Assembly: GCF_900215465.1 (NCBI RefSeq)
Contig: NZ_OBEH01000004.1
Coordinates: forward strand, 124,001 to 188,000
Source of the DNA: Flagellimonas pacifica
Lineage (GTDB): Bacteria; Bacteroidota; Bacteroidia; Flavobacteriales; Flavobacteriaceae
DNA: 64,000 nucleotides
Direction of reading: 5' to 3'
A program made the position numbers and the translations under genes. Below, one piece after another: positions 1-9,408 of this stretch. Position 1 is the first letter of the stretch. Each line of letters starts with the position of its first letter. The notes under the pieces are model-generated. The model saw nothing but the letters and a program-made list of their open reading frames with translations. It was not told the DNA's origin and did no database searches.

Positions 1-467
1 GCTTTTTCAATCTGCAGTAGCTCCCCTTCGCTCATGTCCTTAACTGCATTGGAAATGATATGAAGCAAATCATAATCTTTGTTTTCCAAAGCCACCAAAA
101 CTCCTTTAGAAAAAAGGAAATCACCTACCAAAACTGCAATTTTATTTTTCCAAAGCGCATTTATAGAGAAAAAGCCCCTCCGTTTATGACTATCATCCAC
201 CACATCATCATGAACCAAACTTGCGGTATGAATCAGTTCAATAATGGATGCACCACAATACGTCCGATCATTTATACTACCTTCATTGATCAATTTAGCG
301 GTAAGAAATACGAACATGGGACGCATTTGCTTTCCTTTTCTATTGACGATGTAGTAAGTAATTCTATTAAACAATGCCACTTTTGAAGACATGGACTTTA
401 AGAACTTATCCTCAAAAAGTTCCATTTCTTTTTCAATGGGCTCCCTAATCTGCGAAACTACCTTCAA
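1..467 (-). CDS. ispB: Polyprenyl synthetase (octaprenyl-diphosphate synthase type), 3' end cut off by window
   Basis: This is the N-terminal part (about 155 residues) of a trans-isoprenyl diphosphate synthase, which elongates farnesyl diphosphate with isopentenyl diphosphate to make the quinone side chain. The first aspartate-rich motif is visible as LVHDDVVDD, preceded by the substrate-binding GKQMRPM segment. The reading frame has a stop (TAA) at 483-485 and no ATG before the conserved N-terminus, so the start is most likely the TTG at 465-467, giving MKVVSQIREPIEKEMELF. This agrees with the family N-terminus. The rest of the gene, including the second Asp-rich motif, lies outside the window. 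Confidence 0.85.
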   Translation of the reverse strand, partial: MKVVSQIREPIEKEMELFEDKFLKSMSSKVALFNRITYYIVNRKGKQMRPMFVFLTAKLINEGSINDRTYCGASIIELIHTASLVHDDVVDDSHKRRGFFSINALWKNKIAVLVGDFLFSKGVLVALENKDYDLLHIISNAVKDMSEGELLQIEK

Positions 468-606
468 CGCAACCGTGTTTGGTTAATTTGGTTTGAAAGC
501 CTAAAAGTAGGGAAAATGATAGAGTTGATTGTTGCATGTCAAAAAATAAGCATGGTCAAGCGCAACTCTAACACTCTTTTTACATCCTTGGAATAAAGAA
601 AAAGAA

Positions 607-1017
607 ATGAAATCTAAAATTACAGTTATATTTTCTATCCTAGTCGTTGCATTCTTTATAAACTGCAGCAAAAGTGAAAATGATTCTCCAACAACCCTTG
701 AAGGAGAGTATGAGGGGGTATTTACAGTGAAATATGGAAATGATGAAACTCTGTCGAACCCAGTCCAAGTCTCACTCATCAACGGGCAATTTTCAAGTTC
801 AACAGGTGCCAATAGGCTTCCTGCGGGTGGAAATGGAAAATATAAAGTGCAAAATACTACCATTGAATTTAATGACGAAAATGTCTGGACTGCTGATTTT
901 GATTGGAACTTAATTCTCAATGGTGAATACAACTATTCCTTGACTGAAAATAAGTTGATCATATCAGCACATAAAAATGATGTTGGATTCTACAAATACG
1001 AACTAAAAAAGAAATAG
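607..1017 (+). CDS. Small lipoprotein of unknown function
   Basis: This 136-residue protein has a lipoprotein signal peptide of about 19 residues ending in FFINC, so Cys20 would be lipidated. The mature part begins with SKSEND and is predicted to be mostly beta strand, with a WTADFDWNLILNGEYNY segment that resembles small lipocalin-like lipoproteins common in flavobacteria. It is a single gene pointing toward rlmN, with only 24 bp between the two stop codons. No function is assigned. Confidence 0.75.
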   Translation: MKSKITVIFSILVVAFFINCSKSENDSPTTLEGEYEGVFTVKYGNDETLSNPVQVSLINGQFSSSTGANRLPAGGNGKYKVQNTTIEFNDENVWTADFDWNLILNGEYNYSLTENKLIISAHKNDVGFYKYELKKK

Positions 1018-1041
1018 AATCCTCTTCGGAATTATCAAAAA

Positions 1042-2082
1042 TCAACTCTTATTGGCCAACTGTCCGCAAGCTGCATCAATGTCTTTACCACGTGATCTTC
1101 TAACAGTGACAGTTATTCCATTTTTCTCCAAAGTATGTTTGTACATCTCTACAGCTTGATTGGAGGCTTGTTGAAACTCACCGTCATCAATGGGGTTATA
1201 TTCTATCAAGTTAACTTTTGAAGGGGCAAATTTGCAGAATTTGACCAAAGCATCAGCAGCTTCTTTAGTATCATTGATGCCTTCCCAAATCACATATTCG
1301 TAGGTAATCCTATTTTTGGTCTTGTTGTACCAATACTGGAGCGCCTCCCTTAAATCTTTTAAAGGAAAAGTTGCATTGAACGGCATAATGGATGTCCGCA
1401 CTTCGTCTATTGCTGAATGTAGCGATACGGCCAATCCAAACTTAACCTCCTCATCCGCCATTTTTTTAATCATTTTGGGAACTCCGGAGGTAGAGACTAT
1501 AATTCGCTTTGGTGACATTCCCAAGCCTTCTGGTGAGGTAATCTTTTCAATGGCTTTTAGCACATTGTTATAGTTCATCAAAGGCTCTCCCATCCCCATG
1601 AACACAATATTGCTCAATGGTCTATCAAAATACAACCGACTTTCGTTATCAATAGCAACTACTTGATCATAGATTTCATCAGGATTTAAGTTACGCATTC
1701 GCTTTAACCGAGCGGTGGCACAAAATCGGCAATCCAAACTGCAACCTACCTGACTTGACACACACGCTGTTGTTCTTGTTTCTGTGGGAATTAGAACTGA
1801 TTCTACTATTAAATCATCGTGAAGTCGTACTGCATTTTTGATCGTTCCATCTACACTGCGCTGCATTTGATCTACTTGAATGTGGTTGATAACAAAGTTA
1901 TCTTCCAACATCTTACGTGTTTCTTTGGAAATATTGGTCATTCCCTCAAAAGAATGGGCAGATTTTTGCCACAACCATTCATATACTTGGTTGCCACGGA
2001 AAGCTTTATCGCCTTGATTGGCGAAAAAATCCCGTAGTTGATCTTTGGTAAGTGCCCTTATGTCCTTCTTTTTGGTTTCCAC
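1042..2082 (-). CDS. rlmN: Dual-specificity RNA methyltransferase RlmN
   Basis: This radical SAM enzyme methylates C2 of adenosine 2503 in 23S rRNA and of A37 in some tRNAs. The radical SAM cluster motif CX3CX2C is visible in GCSLDCRFC. The Cys in TTACVSSQ and the near-C-terminal Cys in AACGQLANKS belong to the methyl-transfer mechanism. Its length of 346 residues is normal for the family. It has an ATG start and is followed by a convergent lipoprotein gene. A terminator for the upstream queA gene lies in the 91-bp gap, so rlmN is probably transcribed separately. Confidence 0.97.
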   Translation of the reverse strand: METKKKDIRALTKDQLRDFFANQGDKAFRGNQVYEWLWQKSAHSFEGMTNISKETRKMLEDNFVINHIQVDQMQRSVDGTIKNAVRLHDDLIVESVLIPTETRTTACVSSQVGCSLDCRFCATARLKRMRNLNPDEIYDQVVAIDNESRLYFDRPLSNIVFMGMGEPLMNYNNVLKAIEKITSPEGLGMSPKRIIVSTSGVPKMIKKMADEEVKFGLAVSLHSAIDEVRTSIMPFNATFPLKDLREALQYWYNKTKNRITYEYVIWEGINDTKEAADALVKFCKFAPSKVNLIEYNPIDDGEFQQASNQAVEMYKHTLEKNGITVTVRRSRGKDIDAACGQLANKS

Positions 2083-2098
2083 GAGCCAAATATAATCA

Positions 2099-2139
2099 AG
2101 AAAAAATCCCGATGAACTGAATATGTCTAACGGGATTTT
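2099..2139 (-). terminator. Rho-independent terminator after queA
   Basis: Read on the minus strand, AAAATCCCG (2139-2131) and CGGGATTTT (2111-2103) form a stem followed by a T-rich tract, just downstream of the queA stop. A second short palindrome, TTTCCTCTGGAGGAAA (2149-2164), lies between it and the queA stop. The 19-nt loop is long, so strength is uncertain. Confidence 0.55.
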
Positions 2140-2173
2140 ACTTTAAGGTTTCCTCTGGAGGAAATTTTATTCT

Positions 2174-3223
2174 TTATATAACCAACATTGCATCTCCGTA
2201 GGAGTAAAAACGGTATCCTTCCAAAATAGCTTGCTTGTAGGCTTTTTTCATTAAATCATGGCCAACAAATGCTGAAACCATCATTAACAATGTAGATTTT
2301 GGCAAATGAAAATTGGTAATCATGCAATTAGCAATACTAAAATCATATGGAGGGAATATGAACTTGTTTGTCCATCCTTCAAAAGTATTTAAGGTATGTT
2401 CTGATGATACCGCACTTTCCAACCCACGCATTACTGTAGTTCCCACAGCACAAACACGCTTCTTATTTGTTTTTGCATTGTTCACTACTTCCGTAGCTTT
2501 TTCATCAATTACCAACTCTTCGCTATCCATTTTATGTTTTGAAAGGTCTTCCACCTCAACTGGGTTAAAAGTTCCCAAACCAACATGAAGGGTCACTTCG
2601 GCAAAATCAACTCCCTTGATCTCCAATCTTTTTAGCAAATGCTTAGAAAAATGTAACCCGGCAGTTGGTGCGGCCACAGCACCTTCATATTTGGCATAAA
2701 TTGTCTGGTAACGTTCTTCATCTTCTGGCTCTACATCTCTTTTTATGTATTTAGGAAGTGGAGTTTCTCCCAATTCACGAAGTTTTCTTCTAAAATCGGT
2801 ATAGGACCCATCATAAAGAAAACGAAGGGTTCTTCCTCTGGAAGTTGTGTTATCTATTACTTCTGCCACCAAACTCTCATCTTCCCCAAAATAGAGTTTG
2901 TTCCCTATTCTTATTTTTCTTGCCGGATCTACCAAAACATCCCACAGACGTTGCTCCTGATTTAGTTCACGAAGTAAAAAAACCTCGATACGAGCTCCAG
3001 TTTTTTCCTTGTTTCCGTATAATCTTGCAGGAAACACTTTTGTATTGTTCAAGACCATTACATCATCTTCATCAAAATAATCAATAAGGTCTTTGAACAT
3101 TTTATGTTCAATTTTTCCTGTTTCTCTATGAATGACCATTAATTTGGATTCGTCCCTGTTTTCTGCAGGATATTCGGCCAGTAATTCCTTAGGTAATTCA
3201 AAGTTGAAGTTTGATAATTTCAT
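2174..3223 (-). CDS. queA: S-adenosylmethionine:tRNA ribosyltransferase-isomerase QueA
   Basis: QueA transfers and isomerises the ribosyl moiety of SAM onto 7-aminomethyl-deazaguanine in tRNA to form epoxyqueuosine. The 349-residue length, the N-terminus [20 protein letters not shown], the [16 protein letters not shown] segment and the [10 protein letters not shown] motif are characteristic. It has an ATG start and lies in a same-strand run with aroA, 86 bp upstream, and rlmN downstream. A terminator candidate follows its stop. Confidence 0.97.
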   Translation of the reverse strand: MKLSNFNFELPKELLAEYPAENRDESKLMVIHRETGKIEHKMFKDLIDYFDEDDVMVLNNTKVFPARLYGNKEKTGARIEVFLLRELNQEQRLWDVLVDPARKIRIGNKLYFGEDESLVAEVIDNTTSRGRTLRFLYDGSYTDFRRKLRELGETPLPKYIKRDVEPEDEERYQTIYAKYEGAVAAPTAGLHFSKHLLKRLEIKGVDFAEVTLHVGLGTFNPVEVEDLSKHKMDSEELVIDEKATEVVNNAKTNKKRVCAVGTTVMRGLESAVSSEHTLNTFEGWTNKFIFPPYDFSIANCMITNFHLPKSTLLMMVSAFVGHDLMKKAYKQAILEGYRFYSYGDAMLVI

Positions 3224-3309
3224 GTAGAGCTATTTTGGTTTTTCTAAAAGATGGCAAATATACAATCTCGGTATAGGGGATGTCAAGTAATTTGGTGATT
3301 AAATGCAAA

Positions 3310-4539
3310 TTACATTTCCTGTACGCTAAAACCGAGTGTTTTAAGATCGCTCCAAAAATCAGGATAAGACTTGGAAACTACCTCTGCATCATTAACAAAG
3401 AAGTCCGTTTTAAGGGCCAAAGGACCAAATGCCATGGCCATTCTATGATCATTATACGTATCTATGGATATTCCAGAAAGAATCTCTTTTGTTGGTTGCA
3501 GTGTAAGACTTTCAGAGTCAATATCCACTTTTGCGCCGAGTTTCTCCAATTCGGTCTTCATTGCTCCTAGACGATCAGTTTCTTTTATGGGAAGCGTATG
3601 TAATCCTGTTAGATAACAGCCCATTCCAAGCCCTAAACAAGTTACAGAAATTGTCTGGGCGATATCAGGAGCATTGGATAGGTCATAATTTACCGTATCC
3701 AACGAACATTCTTTAACCTTAGAAAGGGTAATCTGGTTATCTGAAAAGTTCGTTTCTACTCCAAAATCCTTATAGATTTTCACCAAAACACTATCACCTT
3801 GAAGAGAATTCTCTTTGTAAGAGGATAATTTAATCTCGGTTCCTACACTGCATAATGCAACAATACTATAAAAATAACTTGCAGAACTCCAGTCTGATTC
3901 CACAACCAAGGTTGTATCCTTGACCTGTTTTTTTGGAGTTACTTTTATGGTATTTCCCTCAAATGATGTTTCCACTCCAATTTGGCCAAGGAGTCCCAAG
4001 GTCATTTTAATGTATGGGACCGAAGTAATCTTTCCAATGAGTTCCATTTCCAAGCCATATTCAAGGCTTGGTGCTATGAGCAATAACGAAGAAATATATT
4101 GACTACTAATATTGGCTGGTAAAGAAACCTTGTTTTTAACTAGTTTTTTTCCTTTTATTTTGATGGGAGGACAACCTTCCTCTCCCATATAATCGATTTC
4201 TGCACCTAAATCACGAAGCGCATCAACCAACACTTTGATAGGGCGCTCTTTCATACGCTTGGAACCGGTCAATACCACTTCCTTTCCAGCTTGAGAGGCA
4301 AAATATCCGGTTAAAAACCGCATTGCAGTTCCAGCGTGGTGAATGTCAACTTCACCATGTGATGTGTTCAATCCTTTTTGCATTACTTGGCCATCATCTG
4401 AATTGGACAGGTTTTCAATAGTAACATTTGCAAAAAGTGCTTTGAGCAATAAAGACCTGTTAGTCTCGCTTTTGGAGCCAGTAATCTTTATCGTTTTGTT
4501 AATTTTTTTCTCGGCCGGGAATGAAAGTTGGAGTCTCAA
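3310..4539 (-). CDS. aroA: 3-phosphoshikimate 1-carboxyvinyltransferase (EPSP synthase)
   Basis: AroA joins shikimate-3-phosphate and phosphoenolpyruvate in the sixth step of the shikimate pathway. Visible family motifs are SKSETNRSLLLKALF near residue 23, HAGTAMRFLTGYFA near 70, SSQYISSLL, ETDRLGAMKTELEKLGA and YNDHRMAMAFGPL. At 409 residues it is a little shorter than the enterobacterial enzyme, as is usual in Bacteroidota. It is not next to the other aromatic genes at 12.3-16.3 kb, so it probably escapes the attenuator found there. Confidence 0.96.
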   Translation of the reverse strand: MRLQLSFPAEKKINKTIKITGSKSETNRSLLLKALFANVTIENLSNSDDGQVMQKGLNTSHGEVDIHHAGTAMRFLTGYFASQAGKEVVLTGSKRMKERPIKVLVDALRDLGAEIDYMGEEGCPPIKIKGKKLVKNKVSLPANISSQYISSLLLIAPSLEYGLEMELIGKITSVPYIKMTLGLLGQIGVETSFEGNTIKVTPKKQVKDTTLVVESDWSSASYFYSIVALCSVGTEIKLSSYKENSLQGDSVLVKIYKDFGVETNFSDNQITLSKVKECSLDTVNYDLSNAPDIAQTISVTCLGLGMGCYLTGLHTLPIKETDRLGAMKTELEKLGAKVDIDSESLTLQPTKEILSGISIDTYNDHRMAMAFGPLALKTDFFVNDAEVVSKSYPDFWSDLKTLGFSVQEM

Positions 4540-4608
4540 TTACTTTTGGTTTGATTGAAAGCCCAAAGCTAGAAAAAACACCTTTATTAAGTTGTGATGT
4601 AAACTGTT

Positions 4609-4935
4609 TTATTTGAGTTTTTCGTTATTCTGGTGACGATCATGGTCCCGTTTTGCCTTAAGGTCCAATTTTTTGTCAAAAGATTCCTGTAAATCTATCC
4701 CTGTTTGGTTGGCCAGACATAACACAACAAAAAGAACATCAGCCAATTCTTCACCTAAATCTTTGTTTTTATCTGAATCCTTTTCACTTTGTTCGCCATA
4801 ACGCCTAGCAATAATCCGGGCTACTTCCCCTACCTCTTCTGTAAGTTGTGCCATATTGGTGAGTTCGTTAAAGTAACGTACTCCGTGGTTTTTAATCCAC
4901 TCATCAACAGCTTTTTGGGCATTTTGGATATTCAT
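4609..4935 (-). CDS. MazG-like nucleotide pyrophosphohydrolase
   Basis: This 108-residue all-alpha protein carries the MazG metal-binding pattern: TEEVGEVAR near residues 32-40, followed by LGEELADVLF about 30 residues on. Such proteins hydrolyse nucleoside triphosphates to monophosphate and pyrophosphate, often as house-cleaning enzymes. It is the last gene of a three-gene run, 3 bp after the DUF3857 protein gene at 4939-6969. The exact substrate cannot be read from the sequence. Confidence 0.9.
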   Translation of the reverse strand: MNIQNAQKAVDEWIKNHGVRYFNELTNMAQLTEEVGEVARIIARRYGEQSEKDSDKNKDLGEELADVLFVVLCLANQTGIDLQESFDKKLDLKAKRDHDRHQNNEKLK

Positions 4936-4938
4936 AAA

Positions 4939-6969
4939 CTAGATTTTAGACAAAACTACTTTTTCATTCAGCTTTTCTATCATTTTCTTGTAATAATCTT
5001 TCAATGTATCATAGTACATTGGAGTTATTATCGCTTGATTGATCTCCGACACTACCTTTAATTGAATTGAATCATCACCTTGACCTTGAATGTTATATCT
5101 TATCTGTCCAAGTCCATCTGGCATGAGAAGCACCATAGGCTCAGGTAAAGATTCTATTTGAAATCCAACAGGAATTTTAACAGTTGAAATGATATCCTTG
5201 CCACTTGGATATCCAAAATCGACCGGATATTCTCTTTTCTCTAAAGTAAAGGGATTGGTACTTGTTGTTAAAAAAAACAGAGGGGATATGTAAATCCTTT
5301 CTCCGATCTTTTCAAATGCACCATCTCGGTAAAAATCATAGGAGACCATTACTGGTTTAGATAATTCTTGTTCATTCTTAACATTGAAATTTGATATCTC
5401 AAGACCTCCATTTTTCTCTTCTAACCCTACCAAATAATCCTCCTGATCAGCTTTTAAATATTCATTCCTAAATTTTAACGCATCATGATCTTTGTATAGG
5501 ATTCTTATTTTTCCATTTAAATCCCCATTTTCTTCCAAAGTATTGTGTACAAATATTTTTTGCATACTCTTAGTTTTAGGATAAAGATCCACCACTTTGG
5601 AAGTGCCTTCTTTTTTAATAATTCTACCTTCCCAGTTTAAGGTTCTAAAGGGCAATACATTGGGAGTACTAAACTGGCTTGATGCATCTAAAAGTGTAAC
5701 ATTGTTAGGTTCAGTAATGGCACAAATAACATAGTTATAGCCCTCCCTTGTTGGAAAAAGAGGAATCCCGTTTGTTCGTGTACTCACCAAAACTGGATTA
5801 GCATTAAAACCAGCATATCTAAGCATTGAGGTTAGCATTAGGTTAATTTCTGCTACATTTCCTGTTTGCTCCTTATAAGCTTTTCTTACTCCTCCAGAAG
5901 TTGTATACTTTCCATTGTAATCATTCCATTTGACTTTAGATTTAACAAAATCTAAAATGAGTTCTATTTTTTTGTCATTATCTGTAACATCGAGCAAAAA
6001 GGTGTTTAAATCCTCTTTATAGTAATTTGTTTTGTTTAGTTCAGAACCAAAATTAGAACTGTCATAAATGGTCTTGATCACATCTTCCCATGTGGTTGAG
6101 TAAAATTTAGGCCCAGAGTTTGGGTACTTAATATACGAAAGCTCATATTTTACCCCTGATCTGTAATTATCAATATTATTTACATATGGTTCCTCTTTTA
6201 GAGTAGGCACATTGTTAAAATCATAATGATAGGTATCAATTTTATAATCAATGTTAGATGTGGAAAATTTGGTGACGCTATTTCCTCCAGATAAACTGTA
6301 TCCCTGAGAAGACTGCCTAACCCTATTTTTTATTTGGATCTTTCCATTTTTACTGCTCACCTTAGGTGTGATATTTAGAAAGCCTTTCATATTTACCCTA
6401 AAACTAAAATACTCTGGGGCTTCCATAATTGCATTAAGTTTCTTAATTGGAATATCATGTTGAAAAACAAACTCATCTACGTTAAACACAAATGGAGAAA
6501 TAATTCGATATTTATATTCGATTACCGAGCCCTCCTTAGCTTTTGGCATTGTAAAGGATTTCTGGTTATAATATTTATTCAATTCTGTCTCAAACTCACC
6601 ATCTTTTTTAAGTTTTTCAGCCTCAATTTTACCATCGACCAAATTATAGGTGCTTGCTTTCAGCATCCCAACTTTTTCTTTTGCGCTTGAATTTTTATAA
6701 AGGTTGATTTTCTTGGTGGCGTAATCAAGCCCTTCCTTATTGTAGATTTTAATCCGTTCATGGACTTCTGTCAAAAGCTGGAAGCCTTCATCGTTCAAAT
6801 ACTCAAAATGGGTTTTTCTATACTTGTACAAGTAAGTGGCCGAGGCAGAAGAATCAGCAGGGTTAAATTTCTCCTCAAGTTCTTCTTTGGAAACTTTTCC
6901 AAAGGAATGGTCTTGCGCCAAAATGCTTTGGACAATTAAAAAAGCTAAAAAAAACAATACTTTTTTCAT
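4939..6969 (-). CDS. Secreted DUF3857/transglutaminase-fold protein, apparently without the catalytic triad
   Basis: This 676-residue protein has a signal peptide (MKKVLFFLAFLIVQSILAQ), an N-terminal DUF3857 beta domain, a central transglutaminase-like domain and a C-terminal DUF3858-like beta domain. In the central domain the Cys position is replaced (GNVAEIN, Val near residue 372) and the His position reads NYVIC, while an Asp remains in LLDASSQ. It is therefore probably a non-catalytic or structural paralogue. It lies 3 bp downstream of a related protein that keeps the full triad, and 3 bp upstream of mazG. It acts in the periplasm or at the cell surface; its role is unknown. Confidence 0.85.
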   Translation of the reverse strand: MKKVLFFLAFLIVQSILAQDHSFGKVSKEELEEKFNPADSSASATYLYKYRKTHFEYLNDEGFQLLTEVHERIKIYNKEGLDYATKKINLYKNSSAKEKVGMLKASTYNLVDGKIEAEKLKKDGEFETELNKYYNQKSFTMPKAKEGSVIEYKYRIISPFVFNVDEFVFQHDIPIKKLNAIMEAPEYFSFRVNMKGFLNITPKVSSKNGKIQIKNRVRQSSQGYSLSGGNSVTKFSTSNIDYKIDTYHYDFNNVPTLKEEPYVNNIDNYRSGVKYELSYIKYPNSGPKFYSTTWEDVIKTIYDSSNFGSELNKTNYYKEDLNTFLLDVTDNDKKIELILDFVKSKVKWNDYNGKYTTSGGVRKAYKEQTGNVAEINLMLTSMLRYAGFNANPVLVSTRTNGIPLFPTREGYNYVICAITEPNNVTLLDASSQFSTPNVLPFRTLNWEGRIIKKEGTSKVVDLYPKTKSMQKIFVHNTLEENGDLNGKIRILYKDHDALKFRNEYLKADQEDYLVGLEEKNGGLEISNFNVKNEQELSKPVMVSYDFYRDGAFEKIGERIYISPLFFLTTSTNPFTLEKREYPVDFGYPSGKDIISTVKIPVGFQIESLPEPMVLLMPDGLGQIRYNIQGQGDDSIQLKVVSEINQAIITPMYYDTLKDYYKKMIEKLNEKVVLSKI

Positions 6970-6972
6970 GGT

Positions 6973-8871
6973 TTATGGTTTGATCAATACAATTTTGGAG
7001 TTATCATTTCGAGTCACTTCTTTTTGGAATTTTCTATAGGCATCATAATCGGTCTTGGAGTATTCCCCATGTTTAACCAGTAGCTTTCTCCTGTAGTTAA
7101 TTTTTTTATCATTAATCACAATTTCCGTGGTGTAAAAGCCAAACTTATTCTCTATGCTTGTGCTTTCCGGTATCGCTTCTACTTCGTAGTCATCAGGAAT
7201 TTCAATTACAGTTTCATCTTCATCCAAATAGCCTCTCTGAATTTCAAATGGAAGCTTTCTATTGCGATATCTTTGGGGAATAAAACCACTTCTATTGAGC
7301 ACATTTATAGGCAACAAAACTCTTTTCCCACTTGGGGAGGCATAGTTATTGGCTTGTATCGAAACATTTTCACTGAAAACAATGCTATCCTTATCGTTCT
7401 TAAATTGATATTGCTCAACTTTCAAGTTATTGATATAACTCCAATACTCTTTATAATGTTCCAGTACTTTATCCTCAGGTTCTTGCTCCAATCTAAAATG
7501 AGAATAATACTGTGAGCCTTTGGTTATTATTTTGGCATCCGCGTGTATGCCACCATCTTTATTTAGTCTAACAATACTTGTCGTTTTTTGATGATTTTCT
7601 GCATCTAAATAAGGTGTAGTGGTTACAATCTCTCCACCCTCTGGTTTAACAATCATGACCTTTCTATCATCAGTAAATCGCCCTATATATCCAAAAGGTA
7701 GAATTTGGGATGTACAATCTATCCAATAATAAGTTCCTTTATATGGTATTGCCAATATTGCATGATTTCCCTGGGTCAAGTCCGCAAAGTCGTCTTCAAA
7801 ATCTACCTTATCCCTTCCAGCTTCAACAACAGCATAATATGATTGAACTCCTACCGCTTTCAGTAGAGCTTTGGTATAGTTTGAAAGCCCTTTACAGTCG
7901 CCATATTTCACCCTATCAACTTCAATGGCACTTATAGGTTGGAAACCTCCTATACCAATTTGCACGCTCACATATCTGGTATTATCCTGTACATATTTAT
8001 AGATTATTTTAGCCTTTTCTAAAGAATCTTCTTCTTCCGCCACTAACTTTTTGACAGTTTGTACAGTACTTGGCTCTAGCTGATCACGGCCATACAATAG
8101 TTTGTCATTTACCCAAGTCCCAAATTCTTTCCAATTATCTACACTGGCATCTTGCCCTTTAAAATGAAAATTCTTGATTCTTGACATTAACCTAGGTGTA
8201 ATCTTACTTAGGGATGGGCTAAGGATTTCACTCTTTAGGGCCGAAATGTTATCAGCTTTATATTCGATAAAGTTGGACGATTCATTTTTTTCATAATCAA
8301 AATCTTCTAAGTTGAACTCCTTGATGATAGGCTTTAATTTTTCCGAGCTGTATGATATTCTATATCTACTTTTGGATACGCTCTCACCATAGGAACTCAA
8401 AAAATACCAAGGAGGAATTACACCGGTATCCGAAGTTTCCATCTCATAGGTAAATGAAATTGTATATGGGTATTCTACAGGAATATATCTATGGTATAAG
8501 ACCCGGTCATCTAGATACAACGAAAATCCATCTACCGCACTAGCATCCATAAATTTGCGTTTGGAATACTTGTTAATTTCTCTGCCAGTTTTATCGTATA
8601 CAATTACTTCTACATCCTTTATTTTCTTTTGTTTATCATAATAAAGGCTATTGAATGCTTTCCGTCCTCCTTTTTTGTTTAAAACTGTAGTTACAATTTT
8701 CCCCTTGTAGGTCATCTTATTTACAGCATGCAATGAAATATCCATTTCATCCAAACGCACTATGGCATTTGCATTCTTTAAAAGTTCTTCGGGAATCGCG
8801 CTATAACTATAATTTTGTGAAAAAGAAAAATGAACACTTGATATGAGTAGAAAAAAAGTAAGAATTCGCAT
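6973..8871 (-). CDS. Secreted DUF3857/transglutaminase-like protein with intact Cys-His-Asp triad
   Basis: This 632-residue protein has a signal peptide ending near FSFSQ, a DUF3857 domain and a transglutaminase-like core. The triad is visible as Cys326 in KYGDCKGLSN, His370 in GNHAILAI and Asp385 in WIDCTSQ. Transglutaminase-like cores of this type may act as peptidases or amidases on extracytoplasmic substrates, but no substrate is known. It is the first gene of the run 8871-4609, paired with its triad-less paralogue. Confidence 0.87.
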   Translation of the reverse strand: MRILTFFLLISSVHFSFSQNYSYSAIPEELLKNANAIVRLDEMDISLHAVNKMTYKGKIVTTVLNKKGGRKAFNSLYYDKQKKIKDVEVIVYDKTGREINKYSKRKFMDASAVDGFSLYLDDRVLYHRYIPVEYPYTISFTYEMETSDTGVIPPWYFLSSYGESVSKSRYRISYSSEKLKPIIKEFNLEDFDYEKNESSNFIEYKADNISALKSEILSPSLSKITPRLMSRIKNFHFKGQDASVDNWKEFGTWVNDKLLYGRDQLEPSTVQTVKKLVAEEEDSLEKAKIIYKYVQDNTRYVSVQIGIGGFQPISAIEVDRVKYGDCKGLSNYTKALLKAVGVQSYYAVVEAGRDKVDFEDDFADLTQGNHAILAIPYKGTYYWIDCTSQILPFGYIGRFTDDRKVMIVKPEGGEIVTTTPYLDAENHQKTTSIVRLNKDGGIHADAKIITKGSQYYSHFRLEQEPEDKVLEHYKEYWSYINNLKVEQYQFKNDKDSIVFSENVSIQANNYASPSGKRVLLPINVLNRSGFIPQRYRNRKLPFEIQRGYLDEDETVIEIPDDYEVEAIPESTSIENKFGFYTTEIVINDKKINYRRKLLVKHGEYSKTDYDAYRKFQKEVTRNDNSKIVLIKP

Positions 8872-8949
8872 TAAGAATGGTAGGTTAAATTACGCTGTGC
8901 AAAATTGTTAATTTTCTCACAAAAAACCAACTATTTCGACTAACGACCT

Positions 8950-9402
8950 CTATTCCTTGTTTTTTGTATCAATTATAATAGTCACAGGTCCATCGTTCAA
9001 TAAGTCTACTTTCATATCTGCTCCAAAGATTCCCGTTCCTACTTTTTTTCCAAGATTTGTTTCTAGTTGCGAAATGAAAGTTTCATAAATTGGAACGGCA
9101 ATATCTGGCTTGGAGGCTTTTATATAAGATGGCCGATTTCCTTTTTTTGTCTGAGCGTGCAATGTAAACTGGCTTACCACTATTACATCTCCCCCAACAT
9201 CCAGTACTGAACGGTTCATGACTCCTTCGTCATCACCAAAAATGCGAAGATTTACAATTTTTTTGGACAACCAATCCATATCTTCCTTCCCATCGGCATC
9301 TTCTATACCTAAAAGAATCAGAAGCCCGTTTTCAATACTTGAAATAATCTCACCATCCACCGTTACGCTAGCTCGCGAAACTCTTTGTACAACCGCTCTC
9401 AA
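8950..9402 (-). CDS. dtd: D-aminoacyl-tRNA deacylase
   Basis: Dtd removes D-amino acids, and glycine from tRNA-Ala, and so prevents mischarged tRNA use. The family signatures SQFTLHA and NDGPVTIIID are both present, and the 150-residue length is standard. The start MRAVVQRVSRASVTVDG is the family N-terminus. It follows rsgA by 6 bp, so the two are co-transcribed. Confidence 0.97.
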   Translation of the reverse strand: MRAVVQRVSRASVTVDGEIISSIENGLLILLGIEDADGKEDMDWLSKKIVNLRIFGDDEGVMNRSVLDVGGDVIVVSQFTLHAQTKKGNRPSYIKASKPDIAVPIYETFISQLETNLGKKVGTGIFGADMKVDLLNDGPVTIIIDTKNKE

Positions 9403-9408
9403 TTTGTT

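Noticed and set aside
60..386. Plus-strand frame of 108 codons at the left edge
   Set aside because: It is antisense to the polyprenyl synthetase, whose DDVVDD motif and N-terminus are clear on the minus strand.
501..932. Minus-strand frame of 143 codons
   Set aside because: It is antisense to a lipoprotein gene with a good signal peptide and shows no protein features.
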